From: an uncultured Eubacteriales bacterium
GTDB lineage: Bacteria > Bacillota > Clostridia > Lachnospirales > Lachnospiraceae
DNA: 64,000 nucleotides
Assembly (NCBI GenBank): GCA_900549105.1
Contig: URND01000002.1
Span: 1-64,000, forward strand
Direction of reading: 5' to 3'
Position 1 is the stretch's first letter; each line of letters opens with the position of its first letter. Below the pieces are notes generated by a model. That model had not been told where the DNA came from. It saw nothing but the letters and a program-made list of their open reading frames with translations, and searched no databases. Positions 1 through 7,554 of this stretch are shown here, in pieces. The translations under genes were made by a program, and so were the position numbers.

Positions 1-13
1 CCGGGAAGGAGAA

Positions 14-199
14 TTGATCCCTACAGCGTTTGTCTGGGAAGATGGACGTAAGTATGCGATTGATAAGGTTTCAAAACCGGAACGTTGTGCCAGTCGAAAA
101 GCTGGCGGAACCGGATACCGCTATACCTGTCAGGTGGGCGGGAAAATCTGTCATCTGACTTATGAAGAAAATTATAAATGGTTTATGGAACGTAAATAG
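14..199 (+). CDS. small conserved-looking hypothetical protein
   Basis: This open frame encodes about 61 residues beginning with a TTG codon. I do not recognise a named family with confidence. The residues run through a short beta-rich pattern (WEDGRKYAIDKV, then GGTGYRYTCQVGG, then LTYEENYKWFMERK) that looks like a compact single domain. From memory, proteins of this look sit near Y-family polymerase genes in clostridial mobile elements, but I cannot verify that here. An AAGGAG motif lies only two bases before the TTG, too close for a good ribosome site, so the true start may lie before the window. A GC-rich hairpin follows the stop (about 208-231) and may terminate it. Confidence 0.5.
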   Translation: MIPTAFVWEDGRKYAIDKVSKPERCASRKAGGTGYRYTCQVGGKICHLTYEENYKWFMERK

Positions 200-248
200 C
201 GGCGCCCTAAAAGGGAGCCCTGAATCAGGGCCCCCTTTGGAGAGATAG

Positions 249-404
249 ATATTCGATGAGAACATCAGCAGTCGGGGATACATCCTTTCCCGTGAGAACC
301 GATTGCTTTCAATAGATCATACAGTTGCCGGTCAGCCAGAAATAGAAGCTATCCCACAGCGGATATTTCTGCGGAATCTGCATGAAGAGATGTTAGGACA
401 GTGA
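249..404 (+). other. short protein-like frame with no normal start codon
   Basis: A 51-codon frame closed by TGA at 402-404 reads like real protein (for example RGYILSRENRLLSIDHTVAG and PQRIFLRNLHEEML). It opens right after an in-frame TAG at 246-248, and its first codons are ATA and TTC, so no ATG, GTG or TTG is available near the ribosome-site-like GGAGAG at 239-244. A TTG further in would give only a short peptide. It could be the 3' end of a decayed gene, or a gene using a rare start. It lies between a small hypothetical gene and a sigma-like gene in a mobile-element context. No function is assigned. Confidence 0.35.
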
Positions 405-474
405 CAGACTGTGAATGGAACAAACAATACAATGATTGGTCTGGCTGCGGAAGCGGTCGGGAAGGAGGACAATT

Positions 475-1020
475 ATGCAGAGAATACAGGATATGTTTAT
501 CAATATGGAAGAAGTGGCAGAGGATGCTTATAAGAATACGGAATTATTACTGAGTCAGTATACCAAGGTAATGTTCCGTATCGAGAAGAATCTTGTGGAT
601 ATAGATTATGAAATGTATGCAGAAGAAGGCAAGCATCTGAAGGAAATGTTATATGATCTGGTAGATTTCGATGCGACTGCAGAGAAACGCAGAATCCAGG
701 AAAAGCTTCTGAATAATGATATGAATCTCTGTTTGCTGGAAATCATGAGAGATTCCCTGATAGCTTTGAGGGATTATCCAAAGAATGGACAGCTGTATTA
801 TCGGCTTTTAAAATATAGATATTTTGAAGCAGGAAATACCAATGAAGATGTGATGCTGATGCTGGATGATATGCCAAGCACCACTTATTATCGAAACCGT
901 AAGAAAGCAATCCGGTTGTATGCAACAATGCTCTGGGCATTTACACGACCGGAAAAGATACAGAATAAGATGGAGGAAATAAACTGGAAGAAAAGTGGAA
1001 GTAAAGTGGCAGTGAACTGA
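475..1020 (+). CDS. ArpU/sigma-like transcriptional regulator of a mobile element
   Basis: The product is about 181 helical residues. The C-terminal third (YYRLLKYRYFEAGNTNEDVM followed by STTYYRNRKKAIRLYATMLW) has the layout of the sigma region 4-like helix-turn-helix seen in phage ArpU-type late regulators and the small sigma-like proteins of clostridial integrative elements. The ATG at 475 is preferred over the frame's upstream GTG at 436 because a strong GGAAGGAGG sits at 460-468. A second sigma-like gene follows 330 bases downstream, so the pair probably controls element genes lying outside the window. The fold is inferred from pattern; the exact family is uncertain. Confidence 0.7.
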   Translation: MQRIQDMFINMEEVAEDAYKNTELLLSQYTKVMFRIEKNLVDIDYEMYAEEGKHLKEMLYDLVDFDATAEKRRIQEKLLNNDMNLCLLEIMRDSLIALRDYPKNGQLYYRLLKYRYFEAGNTNEDVMLMLDDMPSTTYYRNRKKAIRLYATMLWAFTRPEKIQNKMEEINWKKSGSKVAVN

Positions 1021-1093
1021 CAGTAAACTGGCATGTGAATGGTATTACAATGAAAATAAGTGCATGTTAGAATTGATATGCTGAGAGAAATAG

Positions 1094-1133
1094 ACCTTCG
1101 CAGACGTAATGTTTGCGGAGGTTTTTCTTTTCT
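1094..1133 (+). terminator. rho-independent terminator after the sigma-like gene
   Basis: CCTTCGCA (1095-1102) pairs with TGCGGAGG (1114-1121), with one G-T wobble, and is followed by TTTTTCTTTTCT. It lies about 75 bases after the stop of the sigma-like gene. Confidence 0.6.
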
Positions 1134-1150
1134 CAAATTATAAGGCGTCA

Positions 1151-1181
1151 GGCTGTGCCCGAAAGGGCATGGCCTTTTTTT
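1151..1181 (+). terminator. strong hairpin terminator
   Basis: GGCTGTGCCC and GGGCATGGCC form a ten-base stem, allowing G-T pairs, closed by a GAAA tetraloop and followed by seven T. It is the second terminator within 90 bases. With no gene between the two, it may instead act as an attenuator on RNA leading into the next sigma-like gene. The rest of 1021-1346 shows only one further hairpin near 1302. Confidence 0.7.
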
Positions 1182-1301
1182 ATACCCAAAAACAGGTTGC
1201 GGATTTGTAAAAGCTTCCTTTTTAACAGGTAGACGCTGGAAAGGAAGAGCATATCAAGATGCAGGGAAGAGGCAGGCATTATGCCAGATATCCATGATTT
1301 T

Positions 1302-1339
1302 CGATTTGTCACAAATCAACAAAAACGACAAATCGGAGG
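1302..1339 (+). promoter_or_regulatory. hairpin next to the ribosome-binding site of the second sigma-like gene
   Basis: CGATTTGTC (1302-1310) can pair with GACAAATCG (1327-1335), the base of the stem directly abutting the GGAGG at 1335-1339 that serves the ATG at 1347. Such a stem could partly hide the ribosome site. This is seen only as sequence complementarity. Confidence 0.35.
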
Positions 1340-1346
1340 AACAATC

Positions 1347-1907
1347 ATGGAAGAAAGAAAATACACATTTTATGACAGATATCAGAAGGTGAAATACGCT
1401 AATATTACAGTAGAAGAGCTGGAAGTTCTTAATATTTCTTATAATAAGGAACATTATATGTTTGATCAGCAGCATCAGAGAAATAATACAGTATTATTTT
1501 GTGGATTAGAATCAGAAAACGGTTGTGCGACAGACTTTATCGCAGATAGTGGACGTGACATTGCATCGGATATCACAACCGAGATCTTCTTTAAAGAACT
1601 CTTCAGTGATCTGACAGAGAAAGAAAAGAAAATAGTGAGTGATTATTTTATTATGGGAAAACAAGTTAAGGAAACAGCAGCGGAACTGGGCATCAGCACA
1701 CGTCAGGCGAGTAGAGACAAGAATAGTGCTTTGGCAAAAATGTTAAAGAGAATGAAAGCAGCTGGATATGAATCATACGCTGAGGCGGCAGGTGCATTTC
1801 TGCAGGAAAGCGATTATATTCCAACACAGATGGAGACGCAGAATTCTATTATGAAGAAAAGGACCGGAGAAGTGAGATTGCCATCGGATCATAATGGTAA
1901 TAAATAA
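1347..1907 (+). CDS. sigma-70 region 4-like regulator
   Basis: About 186 residues. The segment FKELFSDLTEKEKKIVSDYF followed by VKETAAELGISTRQASRDKN is a clear sigma region 4 helix-turn-helix (a helix with 'LT..EK.I', then 'TA..LGIS..Q.S'). No region 2 core-binding domain is obvious, so it is a sigma-like DNA-binding protein, not a full sigma factor. The ATG at 1347 has GGAGG eight bases upstream, which makes it a better start than the in-frame ATG at 1281. The gene lies between a terminator and a convergent XRE repressor. Small sigma-like proteins of this sort are common in Gram-positive conjugative elements. Confidence 0.75.
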   Translation: MEERKYTFYDRYQKVKYANITVEELEVLNISYNKEHYMFDQQHQRNNTVLFCGLESENGCATDFIADSGRDIASDITTEIFFKELFSDLTEKEKKIVSDYFIMGKQVKETAAELGISTRQASRDKNSALAKMLKRMKAAGYESYAEAAGAFLQESDYIPTQMETQNSIMKKRTGEVRLPSDHNGNK

Positions 1908-1959
1908 AGTTAATTGAATATCCAATCATCAAAAAGGGCACTGGAGAAAAACCAATGCC

Positions 1960-2160
1960 CTACTTTAATTTTAGTATATCATTCGGTGTGCAGTCCAAAA
2001 ATTCACAGAGTTTTGCAAGTATTGTGAAGTCAATCCTGCTTACTTTATTTTTGCAGTAGTTGTTAAGCTGTGTGCGTTGTAAATTACAGGCTTCACAAAG
2101 CTTATTTTTGCTGATATTCTTTTCTTTAAGTAGATTTTCTAAATCCATATATACAATCAT
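1960..2160 (-). CDS. XRE/Cro-CI family repressor
   Basis: A 66-residue single-domain helix-turn-helix protein: MDLENLLKEKNISKNKLCEA, then recognition-helix-like residues (RTQLNNYCKNK), ending in the CEFLDCTPNDIL segment typical of the short XRE family. The start at 2160 is chosen because GAGGTG lies just upstream on the minus strand; the longer frame to 2226 has an uncharacteristic N-terminus. It faces away from the membrane-protein gene at 2267, and two palindromes sit between them, so it probably represses both itself and that neighbour. Confidence 0.85.
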   Translation of the reverse strand: MIVYMDLENLLKEKNISKNKLCEACNLQRTQLNNYCKNKVSRIDFTILAKLCEFLDCTPNDILKLK

Positions 2161-2190
2161 AACGGCACCTCGTCTTTTCCTAAAATTATA

Positions 2191-2245
2191 AATACAACTG
2201 TATTGAAAAATAAGCTGTGCTGTCATACACTTGTATTATAATACA
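2191..2245. promoter_or_regulatory. paired palindromic operators in a divergent control region
   Basis: TGTATTATAATACA at 2232-2245 is a perfect 14-base palindrome, and it contains TATAAT on both strands. Forty bases away, AATACAACTGTATT (2191-2204) holds the same half sites, ATACA and TGTAT, in the opposite order. The pair lies between the XRE repressor and the divergent gene at 2267, so these are likely operators overlapping -10 boxes. Confidence 0.5.
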
Positions 2246-2266
2246 GGGGTATGAAGGAGCGAGAAG

Positions 2267-2677
2267 ATGAGAAAAAGGTGGTTTATCAGTCTGATAATCG
2301 GTATAATAATTACAGGTGGTTGTCTGGGATATCTCCAGTTTGGAAGAGATATGGATGTGTATGGTTCCCATGCAATGACAGCGGACAATTACCATGAGGA
2401 GCGTTTGACGGTAGTGGTAAATAAACTGTATGTAGCGGACCAGAAAATATGTGCAGAAGAAATCGTGAAACGTTGCAGGGAAAATTCATTTAAAAGTGTG
2501 CGGTTCAGCTATGACCAGTCAGTTCCGAATGCGTTATATGTGACTGTATATGCTTCAAAGCGGCAGGCAGAGAAAGGAAAGCAAATGTTTTCATTTTCTT
2601 ACTTGCCGGAGGACAGTGATGAAACGTATAATATTGTTAATGATTCGGATAAATTTATGCTGAAGCTGGAAAAATAA
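2267..2677 (+). CDS. single-pass membrane or secreted hypothetical protein
   Basis: 136 residues. A short basic start (MRKRW) is followed by one hydrophobic segment at about residues 6-24, then a soluble, mixed-charge domain with no motif I recognise. A cysteine at residue 19 lies within the hydrophobic segment, but its context (TGGC) is a poor lipobox. GAAGGAG lies well placed before the ATG. Its promoter region is shared with the divergent XRE repressor. The function is unknown. Confidence 0.7.
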   Translation: MRKRWFISLIIGIIITGGCLGYLQFGRDMDVYGSHAMTADNYHEERLTVVVNKLYVADQKICAEEIVKRCRENSFKSVRFSYDQSVPNALYVTVYASKRQAEKGKQMFSFSYLPEDSDETYNIVNDSDKFMLKLEK

Positions 2678-2689
2678 CATCGCTGCTGA

Positions 2690-3046
2690 TATGGCTTAGA
2701 AGAATATGGACTTTCGAAGCCGAGATTTCAAGAATTTGATAATGTGTTTCGGGTAGAGCTGTTCCGAGTCAATCCAATAACTGACCAAGCTAACCAAGCT
2801 ACTAACCAAGATTTAGAGAGATTAGACCAAGTGGAAGATGAAAATGTACTGAGTGAGAAAGAAATAGAAATTCTGAATCTTGTACGTATGCAACCTTCAA
2901 TCACACAGAAAGAAATGGCTAATGTGTTAGATTGGAATCTTGCTAGTGTAAAGTATTATATAACCAAATTGAAGGAAAAGAAATATTTGACGAGGCAGGG
3001 ACGTAACCAAAAAGGAAAATGGATGATATTAACAAAACGAGATTGA
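2690..3046 (+). pseudogene. C-terminal fragment of an AlbA_2/RecG-like ATP-binding regulator
   Basis: The frame is open from 2690, just after an in-frame TGA at 2687-2689, with no start codon until the GTG at 2741 region. It reads GLSKPRFQEFDNVFRVELFR, a pattern typical of the end of the AlbA_2 (Schlafen-like) domain of 'ATP-dependent DNA helicase RecG-like' regulators. This is followed by a winged helix-turn-helix (LSEKEIEILNLVRMQPSITQ, then SVKYYITKLKEKKYL). The whole N-terminal catalytic part is missing. It is best read as a 3' remnant, possibly made at the element boundary, although the winged-helix part could still be expressed. Confidence 0.6.
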
Positions 3047-3071
3047 CACTTGTATCAATTCGTGTTAAACT
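3043..3071 (+). promoter_or_regulatory. promoter with overlapping palindrome before the RHH gene
   Basis: TTGACA (3043-3048), a 17-base spacer and TAAACT (3066-3071). The -35 box is part of TTGACACTTGTATCAA, a near-perfect inverted repeat (6 of 7 pairs), which could be the operator of the ribbon-helix-helix protein encoded 25 bases downstream. Confidence 0.6.
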
Positions 3072-3095
3072 ATGCAATGTAAGGAGGAGAGAAAG

Positions 3096-3275
3096 ATGCC
3101 TAGAAAACCATCATTAGACGGCAAAGATTCTAGTCTAAGAATCAGGATGTCACCAGAGCAAAAAGAAAAGCTAGTATCTTATGCAGAGCGACATTATCAG
3201 ACTATGAGTAATGTAATATTCCAGGCGTTGGACATTCTTTACGCAAGAGAAGAACAACAAAATAACAAAGAGTAG
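3096..3275 (+). CDS. ribbon-helix-helix (Arc/CopG type) DNA-binding protein
   Basis: A 59-residue protein with the ribbon-helix-helix plan: a short strand (SSLRIRMSPEQ), helix A (EQKEKLVSYAERH) and helix B (TMSNVIFQALDILYAREEQQ). It begins at ATG 3096, preceded by AAGGAGG at 3081-3087. The in-frame ATG upstream (3072) lacks such a site. The promoter just upstream contains a palindrome, suggesting autoregulation. No toxin partner is visible downstream, so it is more likely a plasmid- or element-type repressor than an antitoxin. Confidence 0.8.
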   Translation: MPRKPSLDGKDSSLRIRMSPEQKEKLVSYAERHYQTMSNVIFQALDILYAREEQQNNKE

Positions 3276-3418
3276 AATGGAGTTATTTTGGAGTTTATCT
3301 CTTCATAAACAGTACGGAAAATATAAGTTTCCAAACAAATGTTCGATTTTAAACCTGCTGATTATACCCCTTGCGTGCTATAAAACGTAGTCTGCAAAGG
3401 AATTTGAATAATACAAAT

Positions 3419-3456
3419 GAGCCAGGAAATCTTGATTTTACGGTGTTTCTTGGCTC
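3419..3456. repeat. inverted repeat in the gap between the element edge and the cargo cassette
   Basis: GAGCCAGGAAA (3419-3429) and TTTCTTGGCTC (3446-3456) are complementary at 10 of 11 positions. The stretch 3276-3512 has no gene. The hairpin may be a terminator for either side, or part of a recombination end; TGACAATA also occurs twice at 3471-3487. I cannot decide between these. Confidence 0.4.
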
Positions 3457-3512
3457 TTGTTATGTCTGGTGACAATAGAATGACAATAATTTGGGGAATT
3501 ATTTAAGACTAT

Positions 3513-3749
3513 TTATTGGTAAGAACGTTTGGAGTAAAAAAGTTTTATTTGTCTTAAGTTATATATTAATTCTTCATATGTATTGTAATCACGATAAAGA
3601 ATGTCTTTCACTATAGGTGTTAAGGAAAAGATGCGTGAAAAAATAAGCAATACAAGTGTTATTGCTTGTGTTGCCATTAAAAGCATGACGGTTACTTGTA
3701 AATTCTTTGTTTCAATTAATGTTTCCTGCAAATAGGACAGCGTATCCAT
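3513..3749 (-). CDS. small membrane protein
   Basis: 78 residues with one strongly hydrophobic segment (VTVMLLMATQAITLVLLIF, about residues 19-38) flanked by polar ends, so probably a single-pass membrane protein. It lies 19 bases after the DJ-1/PfpI gene on the same strand, which suggests it is the last gene of that operon. The ribosome site is weak. I do not recognise the family, and it could be a chance frame. Confidence 0.45.
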   Translation of the reverse strand: MDTLSYLQETLIETKNLQVTVMLLMATQAITLVLLIFSRIFSLTPIVKDILYRDYNTYEELIYNLRQIKLFYSKRSYQ

Positions 3750-3768
3750 TCAAGCGCACTTTTCATAT

Positions 3769-4356
3769 CTATCTTTTCATTGCCTCGTAGTAACCCAATT
3801 TATAAAATCTGTACCATTGCTCAACTTCTTGAGATGGCATAACATTAAGCCCCAACAATACTTCTTTTGCAAACTCCAAACTCGCTGTTCCATTAGCGGT
3901 AATAATATTCTGACTTCTGACCACTTGCTGATTTTTATAATATTTAGCTCCAGAATATTTTTTTCCAATATAATTCTGTATATCTTCCAATGTATTGCTT
4001 GTGTGTTCAATCTCATTCAACAAACCCATAGTTCCAAGAAAAACACTTGCGTCACAAATTCCCGCAATAATCACATTTCTCAATAGGGCTTTATCTACAA
4101 TGGGAGCTACTTGCTTTGCTTCATCTGTCCTCCAAGATTTACCACCAATCAAAACAAGTCCATAAAATTCTTTATCTATACATTCAGACAAGGTGTAGTC
4201 TGGAATTACAGTAAAACCACCTATTGATTTAACAGGTTTCTTTGTAATGGATACTGTTTTTACACAAAATCCATCTGTTTGATTGATTGCAGCGGAAAGA
4301 GGTGTCGCTTCCCATTCGGCAAAATCATCTAAAATAACGAATAAAATTTCTTTCAC
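3769..4356 (-). CDS. DJ-1/PfpI family protein
   Basis: 195 residues with the class I glutamine amidotransferase-like fold: MKEILFVILDDFAEWEATPL at the N-terminus, the YGLVLIGG turn at about residues 65-72, and the nucleophile-elbow cysteine in AGICDASVF (about residue 101). Members act as proteases, glyoxalases or chaperones, and the sequence alone does not say which. It lies 33 bases downstream of the DUF2000 gene in a leftward operon headed by an AraC regulator. The length is normal for the family. Confidence 0.85.
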   Translation of the reverse strand: MKEILFVILDDFAEWEATPLSAAINQTDGFCVKTVSITKKPVKSIGGFTVIPDYTLSECIDKEFYGLVLIGGKSWRTDEAKQVAPIVDKALLRNVIIAGICDASVFLGTMGLLNEIEHTSNTLEDIQNYIGKKYSGAKYYKNQQVVRSQNIITANGTASLEFAKEVLLGLNVMPSQEVEQWYRFYKLGYYEAMKR

Positions 4357-4389
4357 ACTAATTTTCTCCTGAATTCTGTCTGCTCTTTT

Positions 4390-4812
4390 TTACCGTAACA
4401 AAGGTAAATTACCTGTCAACTTATTGACCTGCTTTTTGTTGCCGCAGATTGCTATGCCAATGTATTTCAACTCCCTCTCGGAAGTGTTTGCCATTTTATC
4501 AATGAACTCATCATAAGTTTTACACCCCTGAGCCAAATCAGAGAAATCAACAACTGTTAGTTCTGAAAATTGCGGTTCAAACAACTTTGTTCTGATGGAT
4601 TTTAACAGCTCTGTATTTCCCTTTAATATCGGTACGGGAAACTGTATGATACCCATGTGGAAGTTTCCCTCTAAATCAGACACGTCATTTCCGACAACAT
4701 CTGGCATTTTCATTCCCATAGTAATACCAAGAATAGCAGCCGTATTAGCAATAATGCCGATTGGCAAATTTTCATCAACTACAATCACACATTTTTCATT
4801 TTCTATATTCAT
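4390..4812 (-). CDS. DUF2000 family protein
   Basis: 140 residues. The opening (CVIVVDENLPIGIIANTAAI followed by LGITMGMKMPDVVG) and the later HMGIIQFPVPIL match my recollection of DUF2000, a small family with a peptidyl-tRNA hydrolase II-like fold and no established role. Its start overlaps the end of the EamA exporter gene by 17 bases, so the two are translated from one message. AraC, EamA, DUF2000 and PfpI together look like a regulated efflux/stress cassette; that is inference from context. Confidence 0.8.
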   Translation of the reverse strand: MNIENEKCVIVVDENLPIGIIANTAAILGITMGMKMPDVVGNDVSDLEGNFHMGIIQFPVPILKGNTELLKSIRTKLFEPQFSELTVVDFSDLAQGCKTYDEFIDKMANTSERELKYIGIAICGNKKQVNKLTGNLPLLR

Positions 4813-5710
4813 TTTCTTTTCCTCTTTTCTTAATCTTCAATCTACTTTCCGAAAGAAACAAGCCTATTAAGGTGAGTATCGTTCCTATTGCGGATACCCA
4901 TGTAATTTTCTCCCTTAGCACAATAACCGATGTTGCAACAGTAATGACAGGCACCATATAGATATACACACTCGTCTTAACAGCACCAAGCATTTTGACA
5001 GCATAATTCCAAGTAACAAAGCAAAGAGCTGATGCACCTATGCCCAGATAAATGAGATTTAAGGCATATTCTGGTTTTACAACCTTTTGAATGTCTAAGT
5101 TGAAATCAAACACAAAAAGAAATGGAAGCATAAAGACAATTCCGTATGTAAATATTCTCCTTGTAGTTTGAACGGTGTTATACCCATAACTGCTGATTTT
5201 TCTCGTAAGCAACGAATAAAGCGACCATATTAATGCTGCAGCAACCGCTAAAATATCTCCGATAGGATTTAATTCTAATTCCCTGCCGTTAAAACATATC
5301 AGGCATATTCCTACCATAGCAACGAAGAAGCCAATAAAGAACTGTATTTTTAGTTTTTCTTCTGTTTTCATAAAGATATGTGACAAAACAGCCGTAAAAA
5401 ACGGAGCGATGGAAATAATAACGCCAACATTAGAAGCCATTGTATAGGTCAATGCGATATTTTCGAGCAGATAATATAAACATATACCGCATAACCCCGC
5501 CGCAGCAAAAGTAAGCTCCTGCTTTCGGTCTTTTAACTTTAAGCGTTTAGGATAGACGATTATAAGAACCAACAATCCGAGTAAAAATCTGAAAAAAAGT
5601 ATTTCTATTGGCGTAAAATCTACAAGAAGTATTTTTGTGGATATGAAGGTTGTTCCCCATATCAAAATCGTAATCAAGGCGGCTATATGCCCCCTAGTAG
5701 TCTTATTCAT
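4796..5710 (-). CDS. EamA/DMT-type exporter
   Basis: 304 residues made of two EamA repeats with about ten hydrophobic segments. The first repeat begins HIAALITILIWGTTFISTKI and the second near GDILAVAAALIWSLYSLLTR; both have the small-residue, tryptophan-rich helix starts typical of the drug/metabolite transporter superfamily. The substrate cannot be read from sequence. It is sandwiched by overlaps: 8 bases with the AraC gene upstream and 17 with the DUF2000 gene downstream. The AraC protein is therefore its probable regulator and the operon is translationally coupled. Confidence 0.9.
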   Translation of the reverse strand: MNKTTRGHIAALITILIWGTTFISTKILLVDFTPIEILFFRFLLGLLVLIIVYPKRLKLKDRKQELTFAAAGLCGICLYYLLENIALTYTMASNVGVIISIAPFFTAVLSHIFMKTEEKLKIQFFIGFFVAMVGICLICFNGRELELNPIGDILAVAAALIWSLYSLLTRKISSYGYNTVQTTRRIFTYGIVFMLPFLFVFDFNLDIQKVVKPEYALNLIYLGIGASALCFVTWNYAVKMLGAVKTSVYIYMVPVITVATSVIVLREKITWVSAIGTILTLIGLFLSESRLKIKKRGKENEYRK

Positions 5711-6533
5711 TGCTTTTTCCGCCCTCCTTGAAAATTCGTTTGTACGCGGCAGGCGATAATCCTATAAACATATTAAAGAAGTTTGAAAAGTGGCTCTGAT
5801 CTGAAAATCCCGTCTGTATAGCCGCATCAATCGGGGAAACCCCTTGTTCCAACAATGCCTTTGCTCTATCAATACGAATGGCTTGAAGATACCGATATGG
5901 CGTGACGCCTTTCGATTTGGTAAACGCACGAAGCAAAGTTGACTTACTAAGACCGCTGCATTTACAAAGTCCTTCTAACGTGATATGTTCGGAAAAATGT
6001 TCTTCCATAAATGTGCAGGTATTCTCTATTTTCTTGCTGCACTCTGGAATACAGTTAGAGAAAGGCTGACCGTATTGTTCAATGAGCAGAGAAATGAGAA
6101 GCAACAGCATTTCTTCTTTTTCAAATTCCTTAGAGCCATCCATGATTTTCTGATGCAGAGAATGAAGATAACTATTCAGTTCATCATTTTTAATTACATT
6201 CTCTGAAAATCCAAGCAATGTCCTTTTCCCTGTAATTTCCTCTACTAATGAGGACATCGTTTCTTTGGAAATATTCAGCCCTCTGTAATCAAGCGTTCCT
6301 CCATCACATTGCACACAACTGTGATTGTCATTTGGATTGAATAAAAGTATGTTGCCTTGACCTATCGTATATTCCTTGTTTTTACAAGATAAGGAGCGTT
6401 TTCCTGCTTCTATAAACCCAATCACATAATAGTCGTGAAAATGATTGGGAAATGGCTGCCGGGTTCCTTCAAAACGATATGCTTCAAGGTGTAAATCTTC
6501 GTCATAGCAGACTGTCCGTACTTCTTTTTGCAC
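5703..6533 (-). CDS. AraC family transcriptional regulator
   Basis: 276 residues. The N-terminal cupin-like sensing half carries FPNHFHDYYVIGFIEAGKR and a GNILLFNPNDNHSC strand. The C-terminal half (about residues 170-270) holds two AraC helix-turn-helices, including LEGLCKCSGLSKSTLLRAFT, GVTPYRYLQAIRID and the closing SHFSNFFNMFIGLSPAAYKR. It starts with GTG at 6533 behind AAGGAGG. It is the first gene of the leftward cassette and overlaps the exporter gene, so it probably activates its own operon. A TATAAT lies about 20 bases upstream of the ribosome site, with only a weak -35. Confidence 0.9.
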   Translation of the reverse strand: MQKEVRTVCYDEDLHLEAYRFEGTRQPFPNHFHDYYVIGFIEAGKRSLSCKNKEYTIGQGNILLFNPNDNHSCVQCDGGTLDYRGLNISKETMSSLVEEITGKRTLLGFSENVIKNDELNSYLHSLHQKIMDGSKEFEKEEMLLLLISLLIEQYGQPFSNCIPECSKKIENTCTFMEEHFSEHITLEGLCKCSGLSKSTLLRAFTKSKGVTPYRYLQAIRIDRAKALLEQGVSPIDAAIQTGFSDQSHFSNFFNMFIGLSPAAYKRIFKEGGKSNE

Positions 6534-6550
6534 AATAATACCTCCTTGTT

Positions 6551-6686
6551 TTACATATTATACTCGAAAAGTTCGGCAATTTCTTGTATGATATCTTCAT
6601 TTTTGAGAAAAGCGGCAAGGATTGTGATGTCCCCTGCCGCCTGTTTGCTATGCGTAAATGATTTCCTCAAAGATTGTTTTTGCCAT
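6551..6686 (-). pseudogene. deletion scar of a tnpV-like gene fused to another small frame
   Basis: On the minus strand a good GGAGGAAACACAA ribosome site leads into an ATG at 6686 encoding MAKTIFEEIIYA and then TAG. The first eight residues equal the start I remember for TnpV of Tn4451-type elements, and EIIYA resembles its C-terminus, so an internal deletion is likely. After a shift of one base, the frame goes on as protein-like sequence (SKQAAGDITILAAFLKNEDI) to a stop at 6551. The stretch 6687-7034 holds the leader of this remnant (a frame reading TYRITKHELNQIRR on the minus strand) and, on the plus strand, a 26-codon gene end at 6958-7038. TnpV identity is from memory. Confidence 0.45.
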
Positions 6687-7034
6687 TTGTGTTTCCTCCA
6701 GATAAGATATTCACTCCATAGTTATCATGTCTGCTGTTCATAACACGATTCGAGTGTTCTCCTTATCTGGTTTAACTCATGTTTGGTAATCCTATAAGTG
6801 AGTGGGGTGTTATTAAAGAACTTTCTTGAAAAAGTCAAGAGTTTTGTTTATAATTTTTTTGTGGTAATTGCAAACCAATAAAAGATTATTCCGGCATCCT
6901 TTGAACCATCTGCCTGGACTTTGCCGTACCGTAATATTTAATCACGTATAGAAAAGTATTGAAGAGGACATTCGGAAAATTAAGAAAAGGTTTGAAAATA
7001 ATATTTTGATGCAAACAGTAGTGAGTGGTAAAAA

Positions 7035-7501
7035 ATGAATTTAAAAATGGATGATAAAATAGCAGAACCATACAAAAGTAATTTTCAAAAGATACGGGTA
7101 ATAACAGAACAGTGGGTAAACAACAATTTCTTTTTTATGAGCTACAATAAGCAAGATTTGCAGGTAAGAGATTTTTTGATGGTGCCGAAGTATTTTTTCT
7201 CTCCGGAAATTATTGAAAAGCGTAAACCATTATCAGATACGTAAGAAGAACAGCATTTATAAAGCAATATAAATTAGATGCGAGAGGCTGGGTATTGGAT
7301 GTCTTAAATTGTGTGAATAAGATTGAAGGACGCGATTTTAATCTGGAGCAGATGTACAAATTTCAAGATGCTTTGGCAAAGAAATATCCTAACAATAATC
7401 ATATTAAGGATAAAATACGTCAGCAGCTTCAAATATTAAGGGATAAAGGAATTATAGAATTTAGAGGAAGGGGAAATTACAGAAAAACAGCGTATAATTG
7501 A
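7035..7501 (+). pseudogene. decayed DpnI/Dam-replacing type restriction endonuclease
   Basis: Two frames make one damaged gene. The first (7035-7244) gives YKSNFQKIRVITEQWVNNNF and then MVPKYFFSPEIIEKRKPLS. The second (from about 7243) continues RRTAFIKQYKLDARGWVLDV and ends KIRQQLQILRDKGIIEFRGR, the winged-helix end of the DpnI-like family, which cleaves methylated GATC sites. A frameshift separates the two near 7240. The zinc-binding and catalytic middle of the roughly 250-residue family is missing, so it cannot be active. A 26-codon 3' end of another gene overlaps its start by ATGA. Confidence 0.75.
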
Positions 7502-7554
7502 ATTCAGAGAGCTGAGAAACCTTGAAGTGTTTGATGAAAACGGAGGAGAAATTT

